Assembly (NCBI GenBank): GCA_041485385.1
Contig: JBGPJM010000148.1
Coordinates: forward strand, 1 to 12,459
Length of the DNA stretch: 12,459 nucleotides
Direction: 5' to 3'
Source: JBGPJM01 sp041485385
GTDB taxonomy: Bacteria; Planctomycetota; Phycisphaerae; Phycisphaerales; UBA1924
Shown here: positions 1 to 6,726 of the stretch, piece by piece
Numbering within the stretch: position 1 is the stretch's first letter
How the letters are laid out: each line of letters opens with the position of its first letter
Program-made: the position numbers and the translations under genes
Notes under the pieces: generated by a model
Seen by the model: the letters and a program-made list of their open reading frames with translations, nothing else
The model's database searches: none
Told to the model about the DNA's origin: nothing

Positions 1-324
1 CCAGTTCCGGTTGAAGCGCCGGAAGGGGAGGATGGCGGTGAAGGTGGACCGGTCGATCCGCTTCATTTTGATGCCGCTGCGGAAGGCAAACGGCAGCCAG
101 ATGAGCGAGAAGATGCGGTGGAAGAAGTTGTTCTTGGTGGAAAGGCGGCTGAGGTAGGCCTCGATGCGGTCCAGGAGCGACTTCCTGCGGCGCGGGCCGG
201 ACGCCGGTTGTGGCGACGGCTCCGCGAGCGATCCGGCGGGCTCGGGCGTGCGCGCGACGGTGTCCGGCGCGCTCGCGGCGGTGAACGGAGTCGGCGGTGC
301 TGTCGTCACGGTCTGCTGGGTCAC
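1..324 (-). CDS. Probable DUF4442 (hotdog-fold, PaaI-thioesterase-like) protein, N-terminal part
   Basis: The gene enters from the left edge, so only its first 108 codons are visible. They start with a GTG at 322-324, the only usual start codon in this frame after the stop at 397-399. Residues 1-45 are a low-complexity Pro/Ala/Thr region. From about residue 50 the sequence becomes a conserved-looking domain start: a helix near LLDRIEAYLSRL, then FHRIFSLIWLPFAFRSGIKM, then ITAILPFRRFNRNW-like text at residues 90-108. This resembles the opening of DUF4442 proteins, whose next segment normally carries the small-residue hotdog core. DUF4442 proteins are thought to be thioesterase relatives; no substrate can be inferred. 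It lies 72 bp downstream of the SpoIIE-type phosphatase gene on the same strand, so the two may be co-transcribed. The family call comes from remembered motif pattern and is moderately sure; the reading frame is more certain. Confidence 0.6.
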   Translation of the reverse strand, partial: MTQQTVTTAPPTPFTAASAPDTVARTPEPAGSLAEPSPQPASGPRRRKSLLDRIEAYLSRLSTKNNFFHRIFSLIWLPFAFRSGIKMKRIDRSTFTAILPFRRFNRNW

Positions 325-396
325 GGGCGCTGGTCCGTCTGGCTGAGGGATGATAGTGGGGGCCGCGCCCGAAGGGAGAGCGGAGTGAAACAGCCC

Positions 397-1839
397 TCAG
401 GTGCGGACGAGGATGATGGCCGTCTGATCGTCGGCGGGCTTCCCCCCCCTCCCCGCCGCCCCCGTCCCCGCCCCGGTGCCTGTGGCAGCGGCGGAAAGGG
501 CCTCGAGGATGTGCGAGGCGGATGCGCCGTGGGCGAGCATGGCCTGGCGGGCGGCGTGCAGCACGCCCGCGACGCCCAGCGCGGCGCTTGGCTTGGCGAG
601 GGCGCCGGTTCGGTGCTCGTAGTAGCCGTCGCTGAGGAGGAGGAGGGCGTCGCCGCGACCCAGGGTGAGCGTGGAGGGAGCCGGGAGAACTAGATCGGGG
701 TCGATGCCGAGGGCGAGGGTGTCGGCGTCGCGCTGCTCATGGGCACCCTCGCTTCCACTGTGCCTGGCGCGGAGGATGAGGATGGGGCTCTGGCCGCACG
801 AGAGGTACTCGAGCGTGTGCGTGGCGGGGTCGAGGATGCCGAAGAAGGCGGTGATGAAGCGCCCGAGGGGGAGGCTGGCGGCCAGACGTGCGTTGATGTG
901 ATGGACGGTGTCGCGGAGCGGGATGCTCAGGCTCGCGGCGAGGCGGAGCATGGACTGGAGCTGGGTGACGGAGAGGGCGGGGCCGATGCCGTGGCCGGTG
1001 GCATCGGCCATGAGGAGGAGGAGCGGCGAGAGTGCCGAGCCAGGAGTGCCGGGGCGGGGAAGAAGGAGGAGGTCGTAGGTGTCGCCGCCGGTCTCCTCGG
1101 CGGGGATGGTGCTCGCGGCGAGGTCGTAACCGGGGATAGATGGGAGAGCCGCGGGGAGGGTGGCCTGCTGGATATCGCGGGCGATGCGGAGGTCGGCCTC
1201 AATCTTGTTCTTCCGGCGCTCGGCATCGATGAGGACGGCGCGCCGGATGGCGACGGCGGCCTGGGAGGCCAGGGCGCGGGCGATGGTTTCGTCGATGGTG
1301 GTGAAGGTGGCACGGGCCTCCGGCCCGTGAGTAGCAGGGCCATCCTGGCCCTGATTGGGAGGGGTGGAGTTGGGGGGGGAGGAGGGTACGGGCGGGACAC
1401 CCGTGCCGCGTTTGTTGAGCACCTGGGCCACTCCCTCCAGGTGGCCGCCGAAGGAGAGGAGGGGGACGGTGAGCATGGTGCGGGTGCGAAAACCGGTGAG
1501 GTGGTCGACCTCGGGGTTGAAGCGAGGGTCGGCGTAGCAGTCGGGGGTGTTGATGATGGTGCGGGTGCGGGCGGCGTCGCCGGCGAGGCCGCGGGTGAGA
1601 GGGAAGCGGAGCGAGCCGTTGACGCCGTGGGCCTGGGTGGCGAAGAGTTCGGCGGTGGCGTGGTCGTACTGGAAGACGCTGGCGCGCTCGGCGTCGAGGC
1701 AGTCGCGGAGGGAGTCGATGATGAGGGAGAGGATCTCGCCGAGGTCGCTGGAGGCGGCGAGGCGCTCCATGACCACCAGCACGCGCTGCCAGACGGCGGC
1801 GGGGATCGGGGGGGAGTCGTGGTCGATCTGGTCGGGCAT
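397..1839 (-). CDS. GAF domain plus SpoIIE/PP2C-type serine phosphatase (RsbU-like)
   Basis: The 480-residue product is a likely cytoplasmic regulator. A sensory GAF domain (about residues 32-198) precedes a helical linker (about 199-226, with the RIARDIQQATLP signature typical of RsbU-like proteins) and a PP2C-like SpoIIE domain (about 227-480). The metal-binding acidic motifs are present: GGD at 251-253, MADATGHG at 277-284, LSDGYYEH at 402-409 and DDQT at 470-473. Such phosphatases usually dephosphorylate anti-sigma antagonists of the STAS type; no partner gene is in the window. I chose the ATG at 1837-1839 because the upstream in-frame extension to 1917 is proline-rich and non-conserved; no clear ribosome binding site supports either start. 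Residues about 144-177 are a Pro/Gly-rich insert encoded by a palindromic repeat that interrupts the GAF domain. A Gly/Thr/Ala-rich stretch (about 450-466) precedes the final motif. Confidence 0.9.
   Translation of the reverse strand: MPDQIDHDSPPIPAAVWQRVLVVMERLAASSDLGEILSLIIDSLRDCLDAERASVFQYDHATAELFATQAHGVNGSLRFPLTRGLAGDAARTRTIINTPDCYADPRFNPEVDHLTGFRTRTMLTVPLLSFGGHLEGVAQVLNKRGTGVPPVPSSPPNSTPPNQGQDGPATHGPEARATFTTIDETIARALASQAAVAIRRAVLIDAERRKNKIEADLRIARDIQQATLPAALPSIPGYDLAASTIPAEETGGDTYDLLLLPRPGTPGSALSPLLLLMADATGHGIGPALSVTQLQSMLRLAASLSIPLRDTVHHINARLAASLPLGRFITAFFGILDPATHTLEYLSCGQSPILILRARHSGSEGAHEQRDADTLALGIDPDLVLPAPSTLTLGRGDALLLLSDGYYEHRTGALAKPSAALGVAGVLHAARQAMLAHGASASHILEALSAAATGTGAGTGAAGRGGKPADDQTAIILVRT
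1310..1409. repeat. Palindromic repeat element inserted in frame in the GAF-coding region
   Basis: Three stem-loops lie in about 100 bp. The first is 1311-1329 (8 bp arms, loop TCC). The second is 1335-1353 (8 bp arms CAGGGCCA/TGGCCCTG, loop TCC). The third is 1388-1404 (5 bp arms ACGGG/CCCGT). The core GGGCGGGACACC at 1390-1401 recurs elsewhere in the window. Translated on the minus strand the element gives a GTGVPPVP-type peptide followed by a Pro/Asn/Gln-rich run, which breaks an otherwise continuous GAF domain between its VLNK and FTTIDE parts. Confidence 0.75.
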
Positions 1840-1921
1840 CGCGGGGGAGTATGGGCGTGGTGGGTGCGGGGGGCAAGGGGAGGGAGGGGGCGCTCGACCG
1901 GGGCGATCCAGCGCCAAGGGT

Positions 1922-1953
1922 CACGGGCGGGACGACCATGCCACTACGTGGCA
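1922..1953. repeat. Palindromic repeat, diverged copy
   Basis: GGGCGGGACGACC at 1925-1937 matches the core of the copy at 1390-1402 with one inserted or changed base. It is followed by a perfect small hairpin, TGCCAC-TAC-GTGGCA, at 1939-1953. It sits between genes. Confidence 0.55.
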
Positions 1954-2261
1954 CCTGTACCGGATCGGTCAGAGTGCCGGGACGCGCAGCCGCCGAGTGT
2001 GATCTCCTGTTCTGGGTGGAGCGGCGGCTCCGTATTCCGACTCGAACGGGGGATTCGATGCAATCCTCGCACAAGAAACCTGGCAGATCGTGCCGGATCC
2101 TGTCCAACAGCGCTCCTCTCGACCGTCTCTCTTTCTGAGTGCGTATGCCCGCCGCGAGTGGAATGGATACCCCGGCCTTCGCTGGCCGGGCGGCGCCTGC
2201 GTTTGTGTCGCCAGCCCGAACGGCCCAGGCCGGCGATCGCGCCATGGTCGATGCGGCCGAG

Positions 2262-2267
2262 AAGGAG
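2262..2267 (+). promoter_or_regulatory. Ribosome binding site of the SBBP-type gene
   Basis: AAGGAG lies 8 nt before the ATG at 2276. It decides the start: the same frame is open further upstream to 2090, but that extension has no comparable site and no signal peptide at its beginning. Confidence 0.75.
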
Positions 2268-2275
2268 ATTCCAGA

Positions 2276-3463
2276 ATGAACTTCAAGATGTTCTTGCGTC
2301 GTCGCTCAGCGGCGCGGGCCCTTTCCGTGATCATGCCGGGGCTCCTGATCCTTCTTCCCGCGCGAGTGCAGGCGCAGCACGCACAGGCTGACTGGAGCCC
2401 ACAGGACCGCCGCTTCGGCAACCTCTACTCGGCCACCGACTCGCAGAAGCAGATCGCCCTCGATCCGGCCACCGGCGACATCTACATCACCGGCCAGTCC
2501 AAGTACTCCGGCCAGCAGACGGCCATCACTACCTGGAAGTACAACTCGGCCGGCGTCCTGCAGTGGACCAAGAAGTGGACGAGCGGCACAGCCGGCGCGC
2601 CCAGCGCGCACTACGGCGTCGCGGTGGCCTTCAGGGAGCTCCCCACGAGCCCGCCGACGAAAATCGTCGCAGTCACCGGCGTCGCCGCCGGTCCGAACGG
2701 GCTGGACTGGATCACGATTCTCTACGACGAGCTCGGCAGCTACCGATGGGGGACGACCACACCCGTCCGCTACCATGACGGCGCGGCCCACGGCGACGAC
2801 AGGCCCGTGGCGGTTGGCATCGACGCCGCGGGCAACGCCTACGTGACCGGCTCGGTGGTCGGATCCGGCACCGGCATCGACATCGACGTCGTTCAATACC
2901 CGTTCAATCCATTGGGCACCGGCTGGACGTTCTCCTGGTCGAACATCAGCGCCGCCCAGGAGGACAGGCCGCTCGACATGGAGGTGTACGACCCGCCGGT
3001 CACGCCGGCGCTGCTCACGCTTCCTCAGGGCCCGGCGGGCGTGTACGTCACGGGCCACTCGTACAGCCTTAGCACCGGGAACGACATGGTCACGTTCGGG
3101 ATCTCGCTCTCCGGCGCGCTGGCCTGGAAGCAGGAGTACCAGGGCCCGGGGACCGATGTGGGAACCTCGCTCAAGGTCTTCCAGATCAATGATCCTTCTC
3201 AGCCGGCGAGCACCGTCCACGTCTTCGTCACCGGCTACTCCTTCAACGAGCTGACCGAGACGACCGACTACATCACCACCGCCTACGACGCCCTGAACCT
3301 CGGCGAGCCCGTCTGGACCGCCCAGGCCGATAACGTAGATGTCGTTGTGACCAATGTACGGGTACGCCCCTCCTCCGGCCACCATGTCCGTCGCGCGGTC
3401 CTCCCAATAGCTGCTGCCCGGCGGCGTCGTGTCGAACCGTGCCGCGTGAGTGAGTTGGCCTAG
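2276..3463 (+). CDS. Secreted SBBP-type beta-propeller repeat protein, interrupted by an inverted segment
   Basis: The start is fixed by AAGGAG 8 nt upstream and by a signal peptide right after it: basic RRR, a hydrophobic core, and likely cleavage near residue 34 (after VQA). The mature part is built of repeats such as GDIYITGQS, NAYVTGSV, GVYVTGHSYS and VFVTGYSFN, each followed by a WxY/TAYDA-like strand. This is the pattern of SBBP or delta-60 repeats, which form extracellular beta-propellers; no enzymatic role is implied. Only about residues 1-350 are genuine. From about 3326 the frame runs antisense through an inverted block, gives Arg/Val-rich nonsense and stops at 3461-3463 (395 residues in all). 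The rest of the gene lies on the minus strand at 3326-3640 and on the plus strand at 3641-3880, in the same codon phase. Restored, the protein would have 534 residues. It lacks the dockerin-like tail found on two other secreted proteins here. Confidence 0.8.
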   Translation: MNFKMFLRRRSAARALSVIMPGLLILLPARVQAQHAQADWSPQDRRFGNLYSATDSQKQIALDPATGDIYITGQSKYSGQQTAITTWKYNSAGVLQWTKKWTSGTAGAPSAHYGVAVAFRELPTSPPTKIVAVTGVAAGPNGLDWITILYDELGSYRWGTTTPVRYHDGAAHGDDRPVAVGIDAAGNAYVTGSVVGSGTGIDIDVVQYPFNPLGTGWTFSWSNISAAQEDRPLDMEVYDPPVTPALLTLPQGPAGVYVTGHSYSLSTGNDMVTFGISLSGALAWKQEYQGPGTDVGTSLKVFQINDPSQPASTVHVFVTGYSFNELTETTDYITTAYDALNLGEPVWTAQADNVDVVVTNVRVRPSSGHHVRRAVLPIAAARRRRVEPCRVSELA

Positions 3464-3640
3464 CCAGAGTTCCGATCCATCGACCGCGTCGTAGGCCACG
3501 GTCGCCCAATCCCAGCCTGACGATCCTCCCCAGGATTCGCCGGTGACGAAGACGCGGATGATCGATTGGTCAGTCATGTCGTACTGTACCTGGATCTTGC
3601 GGGCGAAGTCGTCGGCGCCGATGCCGAAGTCGTAGAACCG
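3326..3640 (-). other. 315 bp internal gene segment in inverted orientation
   Basis: Read on the minus strand from 3640, this block is open for 105 codons and encodes SBBP-type repeat sequence (RFYDFGIGADDFARKIQ, then RVFVTGESWGG, WATVAYDAVDG and finally NDIYVIG at 3326-3346). These are the same motifs as in the flanking plus-strand gene. Its length is divisible by three, and both ends fall on codon boundaries of the interrupted gene when placed at 3325/3326 and 3640/3641. Re-inverting it gives VWTAQ-RFYDFG at the left joint and YVIG-YRFNGANF at the right one; the second aligns with FVTGYSFN earlier in the protein. End points are uncertain by a few bases. A palindrome GAACCG-TAC-CGGTTC (3635-3649) straddles the right end. 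Confidence 0.85.
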
Positions 3641-3880
3641 TACCGGTTCAACGGTGCGAACTTCAACTACGTGACCATCCGCTACAACGCCGCCACCGGC
3701 GCCAAGGACTGGCCCGGCCAGCCCGCCTACGACAACGGCGGCGACGATGTGCCCAGCGCCATCGGCCTCTTCAACAACGGCGCGTCTTCGAACCTGCCGT
3801 ACCTGGTCGTCCTCGGGCGCTCCCCGGGGACCGGCGGCAACCAGTACGCGGCGATCAGGTACAGGCAGCTCCTGCCGTAA
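3641..3880 (+). pseudogene. Displaced 3' end of the SBBP-type gene
   Basis: Eighty codons including the stop encode YRFNGANFNYVTIRYN, ATGAKDW, a DDVPSAIGLF strand and the terminal AAIRYRQLLP. This is the last repeat of the interrupted protein and is in the same codon phase as 2276-3325. It has no start codon or ribosome binding site of its own that looks used. In the present arrangement it is separated from its gene by the inverted block and a stop codon, so it is probably not translated. It ends 11 bp before the terminator at 3892. Confidence 0.8.
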
Positions 3881-3891
3881 CCCATCCTTTT

Positions 3892-3926
3892 CGATCGCGC
3901 GCCCTTGCCGGGCGCGCGATCGTTTT
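3892..3926 (+). terminator. Intrinsic terminator of the SBBP-type gene
   Basis: A perfect 13 bp stem (3892-3904 with 3910-3922) with loop TTGCC is followed directly by TTTT. It lies 11 bp after the stop codon at 3878-3880 and marks the true 3' end of the transcription unit, which supports the view that 3641-3880 belongs to the same gene as 2276-3325. Confidence 0.9.
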
Positions 3927-4008
3927 CTCGCTTTCCGGGCCAGACAGCCTCACCAAATCCGTAGGTATTTGCATGGTCATCAATAGTTTTGCGAGTACGG
4001 TTGTACCT

Positions 4009-5496
4009 ATGCGGCGCTCTATGCAGCCGAACTTCCTCGCACGGATGGCCGTCGCGCTGCTGGGTCTTTCTCTGCCCGGCACCGTCCTAGGCCAGGTCGT
4101 GGAGCTCCTTTCGCCCACGCCAACGTACGGCGGCGGCTTCGGCTACCCAGTCGCCGCCGTACCCGATGCCGACGGCGACGGCCACGAGGACATTGCCGTC
4201 GGTGCCTTCGAGGACAGATCGCCAACTCACCGCGGGTTCGCGCATCTCTTCTCCGGCGCCACCGGCCAGGCCATCCACTCCTTCTGGTCACCCACGCCGC
4301 CGCCGCTGGGGGGCGGCGACTTCGGCCGGGCCGTCGCGGGCGTACCCGACGTTGACGGCGACGGCTTCGGCGACGTCGTTGTCGGCGCCCACCTGGAGAG
4401 CTTCGACGGCGGCAACAACGGCTACGGCATGGCCTACATCTTCTCCGGCCACACCGGCGAGCTCCTGCACACGCTCCGCTCACTGGAGGAGCACTTCGCC
4501 GGCAACTTCGGGTACACCGTTGCCGGAGTTCCCGACTTGGACGGCGATGGGCGCGGCGAGGTCATGGTCGCCGAGCATGTCTTCGACCCGGTCCGGGTCT
4601 ACGTCTTCTCCGGCGCGACCGGCGCGGTGCTGCACATGCTTGAATCCCCGACGCCGGGCGGTCTTGGTGACTTCGGTGAGAGCCTCTCCTGGATCCCGGA
4701 TATCGACGGCGACGGGGTCCCGGATCTCCTGGTCGGTGCGACGGACGAGCGGGTCGGCCCGACCTCGTACGGTCGGGTCTACGCCTTTTCCGGCGCCACA
4801 GGGCAGCTCATCCGCTCCTTCGACGCGCCGGCAGCGAACGAGTACTACTTCGGCAGCTCGGTTGCCGGGCTGCCCGATCTCGACGGCGACGGGCGCGGGG
4901 ATTTGGCCGCCGGCACCCTGTACACCGGTCTCGTCGATGATCCTCTGCGGCACGCGGGGATCGTGCACGCCTTCTCCGGTGCCACCGGATTGTTGCTGCG
5001 GACCCTCACCTCCCCCCATGCGCAGGGCAGCGGCAGCTTCGGATTCGCCGTTGCGTCGGTGCCCGACGTCAACGGCGACGATATCGGCGACCTGGTGGTT
5101 GGCGCGCCCGGCGAGACCTTTCCCGGCGGCCCATCCAGGGCCGGCGCGGTCTACGTCTTCTCCGGCGCCTCCGGCTCGCTCGTTCGTGCACTGCCCTCGC
5201 CGCACCCGGTCACGGAAGGTTCATTCGGCGTGGCGGTCGCCGGCATCGGCGGAGCCGGACCCGGCGGCCGCGGCGAGATCGTCGTCGGCGCGAGCAACGA
5301 GGGTTTCGGCGAGCGCGCCTACCTCTTCAGGACCTGTCCCGCCGACTTCAACGGCAACGGCGTCGTCAACAGTCAGGATTTCTTCGACTTCCTCAACGCC
5401 TTCTTCGCCGGCAGCGCCGACTTCAACCGCAGCGGCGTCACCAACTCCCAGGACTTCTTCGACTTCCTCACCGCCTTCTTTGCAGGCTGCCCGTGA
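4009..5496 (+). CDS. Secreted FG-GAP (integrin-alpha-like) repeat protein with two dockerin-like tails
   Basis: The product has 495 residues if it starts at the ATG 4009; an in-frame ATG at 3973 and one at 4021 are alternatives, and none has a good ribosome binding site. I prefer 4009 because it begins a compact signal peptide (MRRSMQPN, a hydrophobic core, then VLGQ near residue 28). Seven FG-GAP repeats follow, each with an FG/FS segment and a calcium-loop motif such as DADGDG, DVDGDG, DLDGDG, DIDGDG and DVNGDD ahead of an IxVGA strand; the seventh is degenerate (GGAGPGGRGEIVVGAS). Seven repeats fit one complete beta-propeller. The C-terminus holds two tandem 25-residue dockerin-like units and ends in GCP. 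The protein is probably exported and surface-bound. A terminator separates it from the gene upstream, so it has its own promoter, which I could not locate. Confidence 0.9.
   Translation: MRRSMQPNFLARMAVALLGLSLPGTVLGQVVELLSPTPTYGGGFGYPVAAVPDADGDGHEDIAVGAFEDRSPTHRGFAHLFSGATGQAIHSFWSPTPPPLGGGDFGRAVAGVPDVDGDGFGDVVVGAHLESFDGGNNGYGMAYIFSGHTGELLHTLRSLEEHFAGNFGYTVAGVPDLDGDGRGEVMVAEHVFDPVRVYVFSGATGAVLHMLESPTPGGLGDFGESLSWIPDIDGDGVPDLLVGATDERVGPTSYGRVYAFSGATGQLIRSFDAPAANEYYFGSSVAGLPDLDGDGRGDLAAGTLYTGLVDDPLRHAGIVHAFSGATGLLLRTLTSPHAQGSGSFGFAVASVPDVNGDDIGDLVVGAPGETFPGGPSRAGAVYVFSGASGSLVRALPSPHPVTEGSFGVAVAGIGGAGPGGRGEIVVGASNEGFGERAYLFRTCPADFNGNGVVNSQDFFDFLNAFFAGSADFNRSGVTNSQDFFDFLTAFFAGCP
5341..5493 (+). 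repeat. Tandem dockerin-like units, 75 bp period
   Basis: Two consecutive in-frame units (5341-5415 and 5416-5493) encode ADFNGNGVVNSQDFFDFLNA and ADFNRSGVTNSQDFFDFLTA, each followed by FFAG. The D-x-N-x-x-G-x-x-N-S-x-D spacing is that of an EF-hand-like calcium loop as in type I dockerins. The unit matches the single tail of the HAF protein at 9459-9530. I recall NCBI annotation calling such tails GC-type dockerins; their binding partner is not known to me. Confidence 0.75.
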
Positions 5497-5670
5497 CGGT
5501 TGCCGTCTCGCGCTGGCAGCTTGCGCCGGGTGCCGCTCTCGTTCGCCCTGCGGGCGAGGAAAAGAAAGGGAGGGCCCTCCCCGGGGGCTTGCTCGCAGAA
5601 CCTCGCCGCGCCCCCGGCAACGATCGTGTGCCCTGCGAGCGAAAACCCCGGCCATGTGCATCATTCCGTC

Positions 5671-6597
5671 TCACGCGGCGAACATGGCTTCGATGAAGTC
5701 GTCGGGGTTGAACTGCTCGATGTCCTGGGGGGTCTCGCCCAGGCCGATGAACTTCACGGGGATGCTGGTCGCGGCCTTGATGGCGATGACGATGCCGCCC
5801 TTGGCGGTGCCGTCGAGCTTGGCCAGGAAGATGCCGGTGATGGGGACGACCTTGGAGAACTCCTCGGCCTGGCGGAGCGCATTGGACCCGCTGGTGGCGT
5901 CGAGGACGAGCAGGGCCTCGTGGGGGGCGCCGGGGATCTGCTTGGCGATGACGGAGCGGATCTTGGCGAGTTGCCGCATCAGCGGATCCTGCGTGTGCAG
6001 GCGCCCGGCGGTGTCGATGATCAGGATGTCGATCTTGCGGGAGGTTGCGGCCTGGCAGGCGTCGAAGGCGACGGCCGCGGGGTCGCCCCCCTGCTGGCCC
6101 TTGATGACCTCGACGCCGAGCCGCTCGGCCCAGATCTCGAGCTGGCGGACGGCGCCGGCGCGGAAGGTGTCGCACGCGGCGAGGAGGACCGACTTGCCCT
6201 GGGAGCGGAAGAGGTGCGCGAGCTTGGCGATGCTGGTGGTCTTGCCGGCGCCGTTGATCCCGGTGACGAGGATGACGGTGGGGGGACTCGGGGCAAGCGC
6301 CAGGGGCGGGACACCTGCAGCGCCCCAGAGCGACTTGAGCTCGCGCTTGATGTACGCCAGCGCATCCTCGCCGCGGGAGAGCTTGCCTTCCAGGGTGTCC
6401 TTGCGGAGGCCGTCGATGAGGCGTGTGGTGGTGGCGACACCGACATCGGCCTGCAGGAGCGCCGTCTCGATCTCCTTGATGAGCGCTTCATCGATATGGC
6501 GGCCGGGGAGGAAGGTGCGGACATCGGAGAGGAGGACCTGGCGGGTCTTGGCGAGGCCTTGTTTGAGGCGGGAGATGGTGGATTTGAAGATTGCCAT
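5671..6597 (-). CDS. ftsY: FtsY, signal recognition particle receptor GTPase
   Basis: This 308-residue protein is the SRP receptor that docks ribosome-SRP complexes at the membrane for co-translational insertion. It consists of N and G domains only, without the acidic A domain of the E. coli protein, as in many bacteria. GTPase motifs are intact: P-loop GINGAGKT at 113-120, DTFRAGA at 143-149, DTAGR at 195-199, AKLDGTAKGG at 259-268 and GLGE at 285-288; the C-terminal NPDDFIEAMF is typical. The start MAIFKSTISRLKQGL at 6597 is conserved in the family; the open frame upstream to 6684 is only heptamer repeat. The N-G linker (about 93-106, AAGVPPLALAPSPP) carries a short copy of the palindromic repeat. 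It is downstream of nusB, 129 bp away. Confidence 0.96.
   Translation of the reverse strand: MAIFKSTISRLKQGLAKTRQVLLSDVRTFLPGRHIDEALIKEIETALLQADVGVATTTRLIDGLRKDTLEGKLSRGEDALAYIKRELKSLWGAAGVPPLALAPSPPTVILVTGINGAGKTTSIAKLAHLFRSQGKSVLLAACDTFRAGAVRQLEIWAERLGVEVIKGQQGGDPAAVAFDACQAATSRKIDILIIDTAGRLHTQDPLMRQLAKIRSVIAKQIPGAPHEALLVLDATSGSNALRQAEEFSKVVPITGIFLAKLDGTAKGGIVIAIKAATSIPVKFIGLGETPQDIEQFNPDDFIEAMFAA
6301..6317. repeat. Short palindromic repeat copy inside ftsY
   Basis: GGGCGGGACACCT (about 6304-6316) with 4 bp flanking arms CAGG/CCTG shares 12 bases with the copy at 1390-1401. On the coding strand it gives AGVPPL in the linker between the N and G domains of FtsY, comparable with GTGVPPVP in the phosphatase. 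Confidence 0.5.
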
Positions 6598-6603
6598 GGA
6601 ATG

Positions 6604-6653
6604 AAGTGAAAAGTGAGCAGTGAAAAGTGAAAAGAAGAAGTGAGCAGTGAGCA
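6604..6653. repeat. Heptanucleotide tandem array between nusB and ftsY
   Basis: AGTGA recurs at 6605, 6612, 6619, 6626, 6639 and 6646, giving a 7 bp period with one degenerate unit near 6633 and one base lost after it. On the coding strand of the operon the unit reads CTTTTCA or CTGCTCA. It begins 6 bp upstream of the ftsY ATG and occupies the place where its ribosome binding site should be; none is visible. Confidence 0.8.
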
Positions 6654-6726
6654 GAAGAGGATGCGGAGAAGGGGGACGCGGCAACGCGGGGATTGGGACG
6701 GGGAAAGAGAAGTGTCGCCTTGGAGA

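Larger units (their letters stand above)
1840..2275. other. Divergent intergenic region (phosphatase minus, SBBP-type gene plus)
   Basis: These 436 bp separate two divergent genes and must hold both promoters, but I see no convincing -35/-10 pair. It contains a G-rich run (about 1866-1893), a palindromic repeat copy (1922-1953), and a C/T-rich block at 2096-2139 that is partly repeated at 8980-9024. No open reading frame here looks like a gene. Confidence 0.6.

Noticed and set aside
739..2391. 550-codon plus-strand frame across the phosphatase gene
   Set aside because: Gly/Glu/Asp-rich antisense shadow of the GAF-SpoIIE gene, with no domain pattern of its own.
2306..3325. Leftward part of the minus-strand frame that starts at 3577
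   Set aside because: Only the part from 3326 to 3640 encodes repeat-protein sequence. Left of 3326 the frame turns into Arg/Gly/Val-rich antisense of the plus-strand gene.
5497..5670. Possible terminator or small gene between the FG-GAP gene and ftsY
   Set aside because: There is a small hairpin (5543-5557) and a 14 bp palindrome GGGAGGGCCCTCCC (5568-5581), but no U-tract on either strand and no credible reading frame, so I call neither.
5671..6597. Short FtsY without an acidic A domain as a sign of truncation
   Set aside because: Many bacteria have NG-only FtsY, and the start MAIFKSTISRLKQGL is the family's usual N-terminus, so nothing is missing.
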